A stretch of 59,829 nt of DNA, from assembly GCA_946480815.1 (NCBI GenBank), contig CAMLLB010000023.1:1-59829 (forward strand). The letters run 5' to 3'. The translations under genes were made by a program, and so were the position numbers. The notes beneath the pieces were generated by a model that worked only from the letters and a program-made list of their open reading frames with translations, did no database searches and had not been told where the DNA came from. Within the stretch, counting starts at the first letter, position 1. Every line of letters begins with the position of its first letter. Below, one piece after another: positions 18,541-29,934 of this stretch. The stretch is from an uncultured Flavobacteriales bacterium (GTDB lineage Bacteria; Bacteroidota; Bacteroidia; Flavobacteriales; Crocinitomicaceae).

Positions 18541-18584
18541 AAGACTGAAGACAAAAGACTATAGACAGATTTGTCTTTAGTCTT
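18541..18584. terminator. imperfect inverted repeat between the DUF2797 and ABC-F genes
   Basis: Arms AAGACTGAAGACAAA (18541-18555) and TTTGTCTTTAGTCTT (18570-18584) pair with one mismatch. The sequence is a degenerate array of GACAAAAGAC-like units. It lies after the ABC-F gene in the direction of transcription; a terminator role is inferred. Confidence 0.55.
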
Positions 18585-18611
18585 CCATCTTTTGTCTAAT
18601 GTCTCAAAATA

Positions 18612-20552
18612 TTAATCTTGTATACTTTCCAATTCTTCTGTTGCTTCCATCCACAAATCCGAATAGTAATCCAATTTGGATTTCACTTCTTCAAATGCTT
18701 TCAAAACAGGAGTTGTTTTCGAAGAATCCGAAAAATCCATTGTCGCCAATTGGTCTTCCAGTACTTTCACTTCTTTTTCCAGTTCCTGAACACGTTCCTC
18801 GTGTTGTTTTACTTTATTCTGAAGCTGGTTCTTCCTGCGTTTTAATTCTTTGCGCTCTTCGTTTGACTGAACCTTTGTATTCGATTCCTCAACAACTTTC
18901 TGAATGGATTTATTTTCCATTTTAGTTGAGTCGGAAACAGGTTCCAAAGACAGCTTGCGCTGCAGGTATTCATACACTCCAAAGTGATGGATCTTCAACG
19001 TTTGGTTCTCAATGTCCCAGATCCGGTTCGTTAATCCGTCCAGGAATTCCCGGTCGTGAGAAACGATCAGGAACGTTCCTTCATATTGCAACAAGGCTTT
19101 TTTCAATACCTGCTTGCTCTGAATATCCAGATGGTTTGTCGGCTCATCCAGGATCAATACATTGGACGGACTTAAAAGCAATTGACATAGAGCCAAACGG
19201 GTACGTTCACCTCCTGACAAAACGCCCACTTTTTTATCGATATCTTCACCCGAAAATAAGAAAGCTCCCAAAATTGAACGCAGATCTTTTCGAACTTCAC
19301 CGGATGCCACCAAATCAACGGTTTCAAAAACGCTCAGGTTCTTATTCAAACGCTCTGCCTGATCCTGTGCAAAATAGGTGATTTTCACATTGTGACCGTA
19401 TTCGACTTTTCCTTCAAAATCAATTTCTTTGGTCAGACATTTGAATAAGGTAGATTTTCCGACTCCGTTCGGTCCGAGAAGTGCAATCTTCTCTCCTCTT
19501 CCAACTGTAATTGAAATATCCTTAAACAAGGTTTTAGGTCCGTAGCTTTTACCAAGATGTTCCATTTCAAGGACCCACTTTCCGGGTTGGACATTCAGAG
19601 GAAAGAAAATATTCATTTTTGCTACGATATCGCTTTCCAATTCAATGCGTTCCGTTCGATCCAGTTTCTTGATCAACGATTGTGCAAATGCCGCCTTATT
19701 TTTTTTCGCACGGAATTTGTCAATCAATTCCTGCGTTTGTTTGATCTCTTTGTCTTGTTGTTTTTTAGCATCTGCAAGGCGTTCCAGCTCTTCTGCACGC
19801 AGTTCTTTATACTTCGAATAGGCGTACGGGAAGTCCAGGATCTTGCCGAAAGAAATTTCCCAGGTCCTGTTCGTCACATTGTCCAGGAATAATCGATCGT
19901 GGGAAATGACAATAACCGCTCCGTCAAATTTCGTCAGGTAATTCTCCAACCATTGGATCGAAACAATATCCAGGTGATTCGTAGGCTCATCCAGCAAGAG
20001 TAAATTTGGACGATTCACCAGGATCTTAGCTAATTCAGCTCTCATTTTCCAACCTCCGGAGAACGAATTCAGGGGTTTTTCGAAATCTTCTTTCTGGAAA
20101 CCCAATCCGTCCAAAACAGATGCAATTTTTTCTTCCCATTGAAATCCGTCGTGAATATTGAACAGGTCATTGGTCGCATTCAAATCATTCAGTAATTCCA
20201 AATAGGATTCTGATTCGTAATCTTCACGCGTTGTAAGCTGCTTATTGATCTCGTCAATGTGTTTTCTCAGATGATTCAGCTGTTCATTGGAGAAAAACAG
20301 GTAATCAAATACACTTTGTTTGGTATCGATCACGATATCCTGCGTCAGAAAACCTACCTCCAAGCCTCTTTGGCGATGGATTTGACCATCGGTTGGTTTT
20401 TCCGTTTGAGCGATCAATCGCAACAGTGTTGATTTTCCTGCACCATTTTTACCAACCAGACCAATTCGATCGCCTTGATTCACCTGGGCAGAACATTCCT
20501 CAAATAAATAACCCTGTGGGAAATGCACTCCCAATTTTTCCAAAACAAGCAT
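18612..20552 (-). CDS. ABC-F family ATP-binding protein
   Basis: Soluble twin-ATPase of the ABC-F class, 646 residues, whose members act on the ribosome rather than in membranes. The first cassette has Walker A GKNGAGKST and signature NSFSGGWKMRAELA; the second has GPNGVGKST and LSGGERTRLALCQ. LLLDEPTNHLD and LILDEPTNHLD are both intact. A helical linker lies at about 245-300 and a charged coiled coil ends the protein (about 550-640), as in Uup or YheS types. The ATG at 20552 is preferred over a TTG two codons upstream. A TACCTTTG box ends three bases before the ATG, suggesting a leaderless message. Confidence 0.9.
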   Translation of the reverse strand: MLVLEKLGVHFPQGYLFEECSAQVNQGDRIGLVGKNGAGKSTLLRLIAQTEKPTDGQIHRQRGLEVGFLTQDIVIDTKQSVFDYLFFSNEQLNHLRKHIDEINKQLTTREDYESESYLELLNDLNATNDLFNIHDGFQWEEKIASVLDGLGFQKEDFEKPLNSFSGGWKMRAELAKILVNRPNLLLLDEPTNHLDIVSIQWLENYLTKFDGAVIVISHDRLFLDNVTNRTWEISFGKILDFPYAYSKYKELRAEELERLADAKKQQDKEIKQTQELIDKFRAKKNKAAFAQSLIKKLDRTERIELESDIVAKMNIFFPLNVQPGKWVLEMEHLGKSYGPKTLFKDISITVGRGEKIALLGPNGVGKSTLFKCLTKEIDFEGKVEYGHNVKITYFAQDQAERLNKNLSVFETVDLVASGEVRKDLRSILGAFLFSGEDIDKKVGVLSGGERTRLALCQLLLSPSNVLILDEPTNHLDIQSKQVLKKALLQYEGTFLIVSHDREFLDGLTNRIWDIENQTLKIHHFGVYEYLQRKLSLEPVSDSTKMENKSIQKVVEESNTKVQSNEERKELKRRKNQLQNKVKQHEERVQELEKEVKVLEDQLATMDFSDSSKTTPVLKAFEEVKSKLDYYSDLWMEATEELESIQD

Positions 20553-20555
20553 GTG

Positions 20556-20563
20556 CAAAGGTA
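20556..20563 (-). promoter_or_regulatory. promoter -7 box of the ABC-F gene, almost touching the start codon
   Basis: The minus strand reads TACCTTTG, then CAC, then ATG. With a usual distance of four to six bases from box to transcript start, the mRNA would begin at or near the A of the ATG. Confidence 0.5.
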
Positions 20564-20569
20564 ATATGA

Positions 20570-20605
20570 AAAAGTAGGGTCAGAAAATTTTCTGACCCTA
20601 CTTTT
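20570..20605. terminator. 36-base perfect palindrome after gldM2
   Basis: Arms AAAAGTAGGGTCAGAAAA / TTTTCTGACCCTACTTTT with no spacer, seven bases past the gldM2 stop on the minus strand. It shares the AAGTAGGG / CCCTACTT ends with the palindromes at 15604 and 41074, but the core differs. It probably ends the T9SS cluster transcript. Confidence 0.8.
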
Positions 20606-20611
20606 ATTTTT

Positions 20612-22348
20612 TTAAACAACAAATGAAATCAGCTTTCTTCGCAGTATTCGATCAGGTCCCATATATTCCAATTTGAAATTGACAATGCTTCCTGGTCTTG
20701 ATTGTTTGATTAATTTCAATCCATCAGGAGAAATCTGGTTTCCTCTTCCTTTTTCCGGACGTGGAGAATTACTTGTGCTCAATTCCCAGCTTACAATATC
20801 AAATTTCGCATCCAGGGGGCTATTCTTATACCGACTGAACAATCTTGTTTCTCCCGGTGGAACTTTTCCTCCTGATTCGGTCGCTCCAAAATAAAATTCA
20901 GGATCAGGTAAGATCATTACACGAAATGTATAGGTACCCAATTTTACTTTCTTTTTTGAAACGGAATTTACTCCCATAATATCGATGGATGCCGTTTTAC
21001 CACTTGTTGTCACTTTTGCAATATGCTGACTGCCCGATTTTGTCAAGGTCACACCATTTCCGCTCAAAACAGTCTGATCATAACCGGATGCTACACCTTC
21101 CACAATGTTGTTATATCCTTTATACAATACATTCAGTTGCGGCAACGAAACGGTTCCCTGAGGTTTCATAATCTTGATTGTATGCGACCAATTCTCGGTT
21201 TTTATTTGTCCGGATTTATTCTTGATGGATACTGTTCCGTTTAACCTCATTTCCGTTCCCGAACCAACCTTCGTTTTGATCATTCCCTTTCCTTCCGTAC
21301 CACGGAATGAGCTTCCATTGTAGGTTACAGTAGGTTGGTTATCGGAATCAAATGCCGCCATCATTACGTTCAATTCAACTTCATCCCCGGTATTTGCAAG
21401 TTCGGGGCCGTAAACCAAACCGACGATCTTGTTAAACGAATATTCTCCTATCACAACTTTAGATTTCAAATGGGACAACGCCAGAGAACGGGCAGAAAGT
21501 ACATCTTGCTGCATCGAAGACAAAGAGGCAAGAGCGGCCACAAGCGGTGCGTGGTCAAATGTTTGCCCGATCCAATGAACTCCCGAAATATCGTTTTGAG
21601 TAACACGTTCCTGTTTTGTCAGGTTCATGTAAATGGTAGATAGGATTTCTTCGTCATCCCTCAGGTTTGCTTTCGACGATTTGAGCATTTGCTCCACTTG
21701 TCTTTTCAGGTCGTGATTATCCTTGAAAGTATTGATTGCTTTCGGATTAATTGAATACGAATTCTTTCCCTCGCTGTAAGTTCCCATTGCCCGGATTAAT
21801 TTTGAACGGAACCCATTATAATCATTCCAGATTGTCTTCCCCTTTCCGGTAGGATTCCTGATGTCGTCACCGATTAAAAGGTACATTGGGATATCGTATT
21901 CATCTTTTGCCTGAACAGCCGTCAGGTTCATTCTGGTTGGTTTGCAACCGGTTCCTTTTTCCCAGATAATTGTCTGCGGATCATCCGGTTTGATCATACT
22001 CACTTCTTCTCCGGATTCTCTCAACAACTCCATCTTTACCTGGTCTATCTCCCGGATGAAATCTGCCGAAAGTCTATCAACCTCTTGCATCTGCTTCATT
22101 ACTTTTTTCAATTTCCGAAGCTTCTCTGCATTTTCTTTTCCATTAGTTGAATTAATTTCCCCGGAGACTTCTGAAATGAATTCAGTTCCCCTGTCGACAT
22201 GTAAAACGTTTGATTTCTGTGTGTTCTCTTCTATCGCAACGAACGCATCTAAAATTTCTTTCGATACGTTTAGTGCCAAAAGTGCGGTAAGTACTAAGTA
22301 CATCATCCCGATCATCTTTTGTCTTGGTGTTTCTTTTCCTCCTGCCAT
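20612..22348 (-). CDS. second GldM-like T9SS motor protein (GldM2)
   Basis: 578 residues, the same length as the gldM product encoded upstream. One N-terminal membrane helix (about 12-30) precedes a large periplasmic part. The first 42 residues differ from GldM at a single position, and the end (FGATESGG, ETRLFSRY, SPRPEKG) aligns throughout at a lower level. GldM forms the periplasmic shaft of the proton-driven GldL-GldM motor that contacts the GldK-GldN ring. The near-identical membrane segment suggests this copy can still assemble with the single GldL. It is preceded by gldN2 and a terminator-like hairpin, so it may be expressed separately. Confidence 0.9.
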   Translation of the reverse strand: MAGGKETPRQKMIGMMYLVLTALLALNVSKEILDAFVAIEENTQKSNVLHVDRGTEFISEVSGEINSTNGKENAEKLRKLKKVMKQMQEVDRLSADFIREIDQVKMELLRESGEEVSMIKPDDPQTIIWEKGTGCKPTRMNLTAVQAKDEYDIPMYLLIGDDIRNPTGKGKTIWNDYNGFRSKLIRAMGTYSEGKNSYSINPKAINTFKDNHDLKRQVEQMLKSSKANLRDDEEILSTIYMNLTKQERVTQNDISGVHWIGQTFDHAPLVAALASLSSMQQDVLSARSLALSHLKSKVVIGEYSFNKIVGLVYGPELANTGDEVELNVMMAAFDSDNQPTVTYNGSSFRGTEGKGMIKTKVGSGTEMRLNGTVSIKNKSGQIKTENWSHTIKIMKPQGTVSLPQLNVLYKGYNNIVEGVASGYDQTVLSGNGVTLTKSGSQHIAKVTTSGKTASIDIMGVNSVSKKKVKLGTYTFRVMILPDPEFYFGATESGGKVPPGETRLFSRYKNSPLDAKFDIVSWELSTSNSPRPEKGRGNQISPDGLKLIKQSRPGSIVNFKLEYMGPDRILRRKLISFVV

Positions 22349-22368
22349 GACTTAAAGTTTTAAGGTTA

Positions 22369-22399
22369 TACTAATCGAATGTGTTTTCTTCGATTAGTA
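22369..22399. promoter_or_regulatory. hairpin upstream of gldM2
   Basis: TACTAATCGA (22369-22378) pairs with TCGATTAGTA (22390-22399) around an 11-base loop, in the leader 21 bases upstream of the gldM2 ATG. Its role is unknown; it could stabilise or gate the transcript. Confidence 0.4.
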
Positions 22400-22410
22400 A
22401 CAGAGAGGCC

Positions 22411-22446
22411 AAAAAAAATCCCGACGATCGCTTTACGAGGTCGGGA
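22411..22446 (-). terminator. intrinsic terminator between gldN2 and gldM2
   Basis: On the minus strand a GC-rich stem TCCCGAC / GTCGGGA is followed by eight T (22411-22418). It follows the gldN2 stop at once and resembles the terminator after gldN. Confidence 0.8.
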
Positions 22447-22451
22447 CCATT

Positions 22452-23450
22452 TTAAAAATTCCACACATCCTGTTCAAAGGTCCGGATACTTTCTATGATA
22501 TCAGCCGACTCCTGCAGGGCATCTACGCCTGTTCGATAACTGTCTATAGACCTGTCAAAAACATTGCTTTCTTTATAAACGGTGCTTGAAAACCTGCGTT
22601 TCCAGAAAAGGTCATCGAAACTCATCCATTGAGCATCATTCTTTTCATTGTACACATAGTAATTTGTAAGCAAATACCGCAGGTGCGGAAAATAAACCCA
22701 AAACTTGGTCTCCAGACCTGAAATCATCTTTTGCCCGTTGGGTGCGGTTTCTTCTTTCAAAACTACCGGTGCAATTCCCATAATCCGGACATCCATTACC
22801 GAACGCTCTTTGTCGAAGAACCAATCTTCCTTGATCAGATACTTTACAATATGCTCCGAATCGATCCAGGCAGTGTCCGGATCCGCATAAACGAATTCTT
22901 CGACACCGTTCACCCATCTGGTCGAATCCCTTCCATCCCAGGTGGATAATATCACATCCGATCCAGGTCCTACTTTTCCCAAATAATAAAACACTTCATT
23001 TCTAAATACGGAGTCGTTGCAGTAATTACCGCCAGGTTTCGGAACAATCGGATACTTGAACTGATCGCCATCCATTACGGTAAACTGGTAAGGATTATAG
23101 GGTGAAAAAATCTTTAGCTCACCATTCATAATGTGATGCCTCATAATTGTCCATAGAGACCAGCAATTGGTATTCCGTACGTACTGTCCGGACGGTGTAT
23201 GATAGTCGAACGGATAATACAGCGGGTGATTGATTTTTTCCCTCAGGTCAATTTCCCTCCAAACGCGCTTACTCCACACTACATCCGCTTCACGGACATA
23301 TTCATAAGGAACCGTCTTCTTGGTTAGAATATGTTCCTTCACGTACGGATAATCCAGGGTAGGTGTCAGGGAAATAAAATCCGTTGATTCGCATTGGGCA
23401 TTCACATCATGGATTGCCGCAAAAAATAAGATTAAGGTAACTCTCTTCAT
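22452..23450 (-). CDS. second GldN-like T9SS ring protein (GldN2)
   Basis: 332 residues starting at the ATG at 23450, with a signal peptide (MKRVTLILFFAAIHDVNAQ). It aligns with the GldN encoded just upstream over the whole mature length; identical blocks include FDYHTPSGQYVRNT, SLWTIMRHHI, KEDWFFDKERSV and VYNEKNDAQW. GldN pairs with the lipoprotein GldK in a periplasmic ring under the outer membrane. The first 30 mature residues diverge most. The gene is framed by two similar terminator hairpins, suggesting that gldN and its terminator were duplicated together. Whether the product replaces GldN or forms a second ring type is unknown. Confidence 0.9.
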   Translation of the reverse strand: MKRVTLILFFAAIHDVNAQCESTDFISLTPTLDYPYVKEHILTKKTVPYEYVREADVVWSKRVWREIDLREKINHPLYYPFDYHTPSGQYVRNTNCWSLWTIMRHHIMNGELKIFSPYNPYQFTVMDGDQFKYPIVPKPGGNYCNDSVFRNEVFYYLGKVGPGSDVILSTWDGRDSTRWVNGVEEFVYADPDTAWIDSEHIVKYLIKEDWFFDKERSVMDVRIMGIAPVVLKEETAPNGQKMISGLETKFWVYFPHLRYLLTNYYVYNEKNDAQWMSFDDLFWKRRFSSTVYKESNVFDRSIDSYRTGVDALQESADIIESIRTFEQDVWNF

Positions 23451-23516
23451 GGCTTGGGTTTTTCTGATAGCGTAAAAACCAGCCATTCGTTACAACTGTA
23501 AGTCAGGTAGTTATAA

Positions 23517-23552
23517 ACAAAAATCCCGACATCGCAAGCGATCGTCGGGATT
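23517..23552 (-). terminator. intrinsic terminator after gldN
   Basis: AATCCCGAC (23522-23530) pairs with GTCGGGATT (23544-23552), with an inner ATCG/CGAT stem. The minus strand then reads TTTTTG. It would end the porP-gldKLMN transcript before gldN2. Confidence 0.8.
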
Positions 23553-23570
23553 CCTTATTTTTTTGTTCAA

Positions 23571-24581
23571 TTAGAAGTTCCAAACATCGTGTTCGAAATT
23601 TCTAATCTCTTCTGTAATCTTCTCAGCTTCCATTAGTGCATCTACACCTGTTTTGTAGCTGTCGATCTCGCGATCAAACACGTTACTTTCGCGGTAGATT
23701 GTACTAGTGAAGCGACGTTGCCAGAACAAATCATCAAAACTTTGCCATTGTGCGTCGTTCTTCTCATTGTACACAAAGTAGTTAGCCAAAATGTAACGAC
23801 AATGCGGGAAATACAACCAGAATTTCTCATCCATCCCGGTAATTGTTTTACCACCTGTCGGAGAAACTTCTTCTCTGTAAACAACCGGTGCAATTCCCAG
23901 GATACGCACATCCAATACAGATCTTTCCTTATCGAAGAACCAATCTTCTTTGATACGGTACTGAACAATTTGTTCAGAATCAATCCACATGGTATCAGCC
24001 GGAGGGTATTTGAAAGTAATCGTTCCGTCAGGAAGTGTGATTTCAATCGGGTCTCCGAATTCGTTTGTCAATGGAACATCACTTTGAGCACCTAATTTTC
24101 CTAAATAATAGAATACCTTATCGCGGAATAACGAATCAGTGTAATAATTCTTACCTGCTTCAGGTACGACAGGATACTTGAACTGATCTCCATCCAACAT
24201 ATCAAACTGATATGGGTTATAAGGTGAAAACACTTTCAAATCTCCATTGATGATATGGTGACGCATAATTGTCCACAAAGACCAACGGCTTGTATTTCTA
24301 ACATACTGACCGGATGGAGTGTGATAATCAAACGGCAAATAAATCGGGTGATTCATTTTTTCACGCATATCGATCATACGCCAAACACGATGACTCCAGA
24401 CTACATCAGCTTCACGAACAAACTCGTACGGGATCATTCTTTTTGTAGGGATATGTTCTGTCATATACACCCCATCAATAACATCCGCCTGAGGAACATT
24501 CACTGGTCCACCATTGATCTCTTGCGCATTCGTAAACAACGAACCGGCAAGCAAGGTACTTAATAGAACTAAACGTTTCAT
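23571..24581 (-). CDS. gldN: T9SS ring protein GldN
   Basis: 336 residues from the ATG at 24581, with a signal peptide (MKRLVLLSTLLAGSLFTNAQ). The mature protein matches GldN/PorN, the periplasmic partner of lipoprotein GldK in the outer-membrane-associated ring of the type IX secretion system. Its position after gldM is the standard gldKLMN order, which marks it as the ancestral copy of the two gldN genes here. A GTG three codons upstream is the only other nearby start. A terminator follows. Confidence 0.95.
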   Translation of the reverse strand: MKRLVLLSTLLAGSLFTNAQEINGGPVNVPQADVIDGVYMTEHIPTKRMIPYEFVREADVVWSHRVWRMIDMREKMNHPIYLPFDYHTPSGQYVRNTSRWSLWTIMRHHIINGDLKVFSPYNPYQFDMLDGDQFKYPVVPEAGKNYYTDSLFRDKVFYYLGKLGAQSDVPLTNEFGDPIEITLPDGTITFKYPPADTMWIDSEQIVQYRIKEDWFFDKERSVLDVRILGIAPVVYREEVSPTGGKTITGMDEKFWLYFPHCRYILANYFVYNEKNDAQWQSFDDLFWQRRFTSTIYRESNVFDREIDSYKTGVDALMEAEKITEEIRNFEHDVWNF

Positions 24582-24610
24582 GATTGACACTCTATTATTT
24601 ATTTTATTTA

Positions 24611-26347
<1,737 letters not shown>

Positions 26348-26420
26348 GACTTCTAAATTTTATTGGTTTACTTGTTAGTAATATTCAATGTATAAATAAA
26401 GTATCTCTATTGATTAAAAA

Positions 26421-27245
26421 TTAATCTCTAGAAATTGTCATAGCTTTTAACATGTTGCCATAAACTGCGTTCAAGTCAGTTAAGTTTTTAGACAACATTG
26501 CCATATTTTCTTTGTAACGACGAGTATCTTCAGCTGAATCAGATAAGTTCTTCATCATTTCAGTTACCTGACCCTGGAATTTCTCAGTAGCTTCCAAGTG
26601 AGCAGAAGAACCTTTCAATTGTAATTCATAAACGTTGTTCAAAGCAGCCAAGTTTTTAGAAACTTTTTGCATTTGCTCACCAAATGATTCTCCTTCTTGT
26701 GTATTTGAAGTCATTCCAGAAATAGAAACAGATGCTCTTTCGTATGCCTCAGACAAAGAAGAAACTTTATCAGACGCTGCTTGTAGTGAAGAAACATAAG
26801 AGTCAGTTGCCGCTGCTGCAGATGTTACACCTTTCAATTGAGAAGCATTTTCACCCAACTGACGCATTCCATCTCCCAAACGCTCCAATAATTGACCATC
26901 AATTTTAGCTTCCTCCAACATTTTATCCAAGTGCTCAGTAATTCCAGTACCTCCGGAATTTCTTCCTCCTCTTCCACCTGCTGCAGGTAGTGCATCGTGG
27001 TCTAAATCATCGCTGTGTGCGAAAGCTAATTCAGGATAAACAAGCTCCCAGTTTGGATCTTCATGAATCGGTTCAAATGCCGAGAAGATGAAGATAATAG
27101 CCTCAGTAGACAGACCGATTACAAGCATCGGACCAGCTCCAGGCCAGTGCATAATTTTAAATAAGGCTCCAACGATTACGACTGCCGCACCGAAACCGTA
27201 TAATTTCGCCATAAACTTTTTCCATCCTTTACTTCCTGGTTTCAT
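26421..27245 (-). CDS. gldL: T9SS motor protein GldL
   Basis: 274 residues. Two membrane helices (about 15-32 and 39-57) precede a long cytoplasmic region with helical, serine/glutamine-rich heptads (about 115-270). GldL conducts protons with GldM; Lys30, Glu48 and Glu58 sit where the functional charged residues of Flavobacterium GldL are found, judged by spacing. The acidic, histidine-containing loop after the second helix (EPIHEDPNWELVYPELAF) is family-typical. It is the only gldL here, although gldM and gldN are both doubled. Confidence 0.96.
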   Translation of the reverse strand: MKPGSKGWKKFMAKLYGFGAAVVIVGALFKIMHWPGAGPMLVIGLSTEAIIFIFSAFEPIHEDPNWELVYPELAFAHSDDLDHDALPAAGGRGGRNSGGTGITEHLDKMLEEAKIDGQLLERLGDGMRQLGENASQLKGVTSAAAATDSYVSSLQAASDKVSSLSEAYERASVSISGMTSNTQEGESFGEQMQKVSKNLAALNNVYELQLKGSSAHLEATEKFQGQVTEMMKNLSDSAEDTRRYKENMAMLSKNLTDLNAVYGNMLKAMTISRD

Positions 27246-27304
27246 AGTTTTCTTTGTTTTTTAGGTTTAACCAAATTTATTGTTTTGTAATTGTTTGTTT
27301 ATTC

Positions 27305-28849
27305 CTAGCGAAGTTGGATATCGCTACGAATTTCTTCGCCACCCTCTTTTGAGAATTCACGTCCACCGCGACCTAAGTGTGTTGCCACATTTCGGAATCC
27401 GACGTACGATTTAGCCGTATCTTGATACTCGTATGTACGAGTTGAAGTTTGCAAGTAGTATCCAACATCTTTCCAGGAACCACCACGAATAACTTTACGT
27501 TTCATTGCCGGTGGATCCCAGTCCATTGCGTCATATCTGTATTCAGTATTTAAGTCATGAGAGAACTCATACATTGCTTCGTCGTAAGCTGTTTCACACC
27601 ATTCCGAAACGTTACCGGCCATACAATATAGCCCCCAACCATTCGGGTTATAAGAATAAGCTTTTACCGTGTGGAAACCACCGTCCTCAAAATAACGACC
27701 TCTCATCGGCTTAAAGTTACCAAGGAAACACCCGCTTTGGTTACGGATATATGGTCCACCCCAAGGATATGGAGAGTTATTCAAATCACCGCGAGCAGCT
27801 CTTTCCCATTCAGCTTCTGTAGGTAAACGGAAATCGTTCACAAACAAATCTCCCATCGCCAACAACCAGTTATTCAACAATTGAGTTCTCCAAATTGAAA
27901 ATGCCTTAGCCTGTACCCAGGTAATACCGATAACAGGATAGTTATCGTAAGCCGGATGCCAGAAATACATGTTTGTCATCGGATCATGGAATGAATACGT
28001 AAAGTCACGAACCCAAACCAATGTATCCGGATATACGTTGATCTCTTCATCAATAATGAATCGCTGACGGTTCTCGTGACCACGAAGACCTGTACTTTGA
28101 CCTTTCTTGTTGAAGTAACTCAAATCCTTATCCAAACCTTGCGGCTCTTCTGTAAACGGATGCGGAGGTGTATTCAAGTCACGGTGTTCCGGACTAATCT
28201 CATTACCATCTTTATCCACTCCATTGTGAACGATCTCGATACGACCTCTTACAGCAGCTTCTCTTAAGTCAATCCAGAAATACTTGAAATTCAACTTTCT
28301 TGTATCTATTTCACGACGTTTGTAGAAACGCTCCGGTTGCGGATAATACATATCCGCCAACAACGGCATCAAATCCGGATCATCGTAAGCAAACCTGCGA
28401 TCCCAGTTCAATGAGAATTGTGCGCGATTGACATCCCGGTCTGAAGGTTCGAATTCAACCATCTCCAAAGCACCTTCATCAAAATACATATCTGTATAAT
28501 TGATGTAACGTGACGCTTCGTCGTCTTCCTCTAATCCGGAATAAATTCGCTCACGAGCCATGGAATCTCTCACCCAGTCCACGAATTGACGGTACTCGTT
28601 ATTCGTGATCTCAGTTTGATCAATATAAAATGCCTGGACAGACACAGTCTTAGCACGTGTTTGGTGCAAGAAAGGAACATCCTGATCGTTTTCCCCCATG
28701 ATGTAGGAACCCGATGGGACATATACCATCCCAAGAGGAATCTCAGGCTGATAAACTTTACGACCTAATGTCCCCGTCAAGTGGCCACTACGCGAGCTAC
28801 AAGAGGCAATGAAGGCCCCAATTAAACCGATAAACAACAGTTTTTTCAT
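27305..28849 (-). CDS. gldK: T9SS ring lipoprotein GldK
   Basis: 514 residues. The lipoprotein signal has its lipid-modified cysteine at position 17 (LIGAFIASCSS). The rest is a formylglycine-generating-enzyme-like fold: MVYVPSGSYIMGENDQDVPF at the start, LPTEAEWERAARGDL in the middle, then GNVSEWCETAYD and KVIRGGSWKD. GldK uses this fold structurally and makes the outer-membrane-attached ring with GldN. It starts the gldKLMN run, 113 bases after porP. Confidence 0.96.
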   Translation of the reverse strand: MKKLLFIGLIGAFIASCSSRSGHLTGTLGRKVYQPEIPLGMVYVPSGSYIMGENDQDVPFLHQTRAKTVSVQAFYIDQTEITNNEYRQFVDWVRDSMARERIYSGLEEDDEASRYINYTDMYFDEGALEMVEFEPSDRDVNRAQFSLNWDRRFAYDDPDLMPLLADMYYPQPERFYKRREIDTRKLNFKYFWIDLREAAVRGRIEIVHNGVDKDGNEISPEHRDLNTPPHPFTEEPQGLDKDLSYFNKKGQSTGLRGHENRQRFIIDEEINVYPDTLVWVRDFTYSFHDPMTNMYFWHPAYDNYPVIGITWVQAKAFSIWRTQLLNNWLLAMGDLFVNDFRLPTEAEWERAARGDLNNSPYPWGGPYIRNQSGCFLGNFKPMRGRYFEDGGFHTVKAYSYNPNGWGLYCMAGNVSEWCETAYDEAMYEFSHDLNTEYRYDAMDWDPPAMKRKVIRGGSWKDVGYYLQTSTRTYEYQDTAKSYVGFRNVATHLGRGGREFSKEGGEEIRSDIQLR

Positions 28850-28962
28850 TCTAGTTCAATTTTACAGTTCCGGATTTATCGTTAACATTCTACAGGATCA
28901 ATTTTGCGATATAACGGAATCGAATAAAAAATGGTTACAAAGATTCTTATTTTTTTTTGATT

Positions 28963-29934
28963 TTACAACCATTTAGGGTGATGTGCTTTTGTTATTGGTA
29001 TCACAGGGATATAACAAAACTTAAGCGCAATCTCGTGAGTACCATTGGAAATCTTTGACAATCTACCAATTGTGATGTCATAAGAATAACCTACCCACAT
29101 AAACATTCTTGATTTTGGATTTTTAATTTCAAATGGTCTCCATCCCAATAATACAGATACCGCATCGCTATTTCTATAACCTAATCCCCCGTAAAGGAAA
29201 CCTCTATAAATATATCGTGCGTTAATATTACCTGAATATTTCAACAAATCTGTCTCCAACATACCCTGGATATCCAAATCACCAGGCCCCAAAGCTTTGA
29301 AAGTATAACCTCCCATTGCATAGTAGTGACGAGCTAAGTCATAAGGAACTGTCCCCGTACCACTGGATGTAGGAAACTGACTTGTCAAATTCAAAGCAGA
29401 AGCCTGCAAGTGAGTGGAAGACAATCCTGCATACCAATTCTCCGCACGGTAGTATAAACCAAAGTTTAAGTCAAATGTGATCGCAGAACTTGCACCCGGG
29501 AAAGTAGGGTCAATTTGTGTTTGAGGACCAACCCAAACAGGACTCATACCGAAATTCACCATTCCGACACCCAATCCGATACCCAAACGACCATTACCCA
29601 ATGGAATATGATGCGAATAATTCAACATCACATTATTTTGTCTGTTAAAACCGATTGCATCGTGCGTGAAGTTCAATCCAAATCCTCCCGTCCATTTACC
29701 AAAGCTCTCCATGTTTGCTTCAGCATTAAAAACTACAGAATTCGGTGCTCCGTTTACTTTATCCCACTGGTTGCGATAAATTAAATTTCCACACAACCCT
29801 TCTTCAATACCAGTAGCGCCCGGGTTGATGGCGAACTTATTGTAAATAAAATGTGTCAATGCAATATCTTGCTGAGCAGCAGCTCCAAGAGAACACAACA
29901 CAAACGCTGATAAGATACGTAACGTTTTATTCAT
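28963..29934 (-). CDS. PorP/SprF family type IX secretion membrane protein
   Basis: 323 residues with a signal peptide ending AAAQQ. The mature start (DIALTHFIYNKFAINPGATG) and alternating strands such as GGFGLNFTHDAIGF and GGLGYRNSDAVSVLLGW fit the PorP/SprF family of outer-membrane barrels. Family members associate with T9SS machinery or with specific cargo (SprF with the adhesin SprB). Placement directly before gldK is common in Bacteroidota and supports a core role. The exact family member cannot be fixed from sequence alone. Confidence 0.88.
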   Translation of the reverse strand: MNKTLRILSAFVLCSLGAAAQQDIALTHFIYNKFAINPGATGIEEGLCGNLIYRNQWDKVNGAPNSVVFNAEANMESFGKWTGGFGLNFTHDAIGFNRQNNVMLNYSHHIPLGNGRLGIGLGVGMVNFGMSPVWVGPQTQIDPTFPGASSAITFDLNFGLYYRAENWYAGLSSTHLQASALNLTSQFPTSSGTGTVPYDLARHYYAMGGYTFKALGPGDLDIQGMLETDLLKYSGNINARYIYRGFLYGGLGYRNSDAVSVLLGWRPFEIKNPKSRMFMWVGYSYDITIGRLSKISNGTHEIALKFCYIPVIPITKAHHPKWL

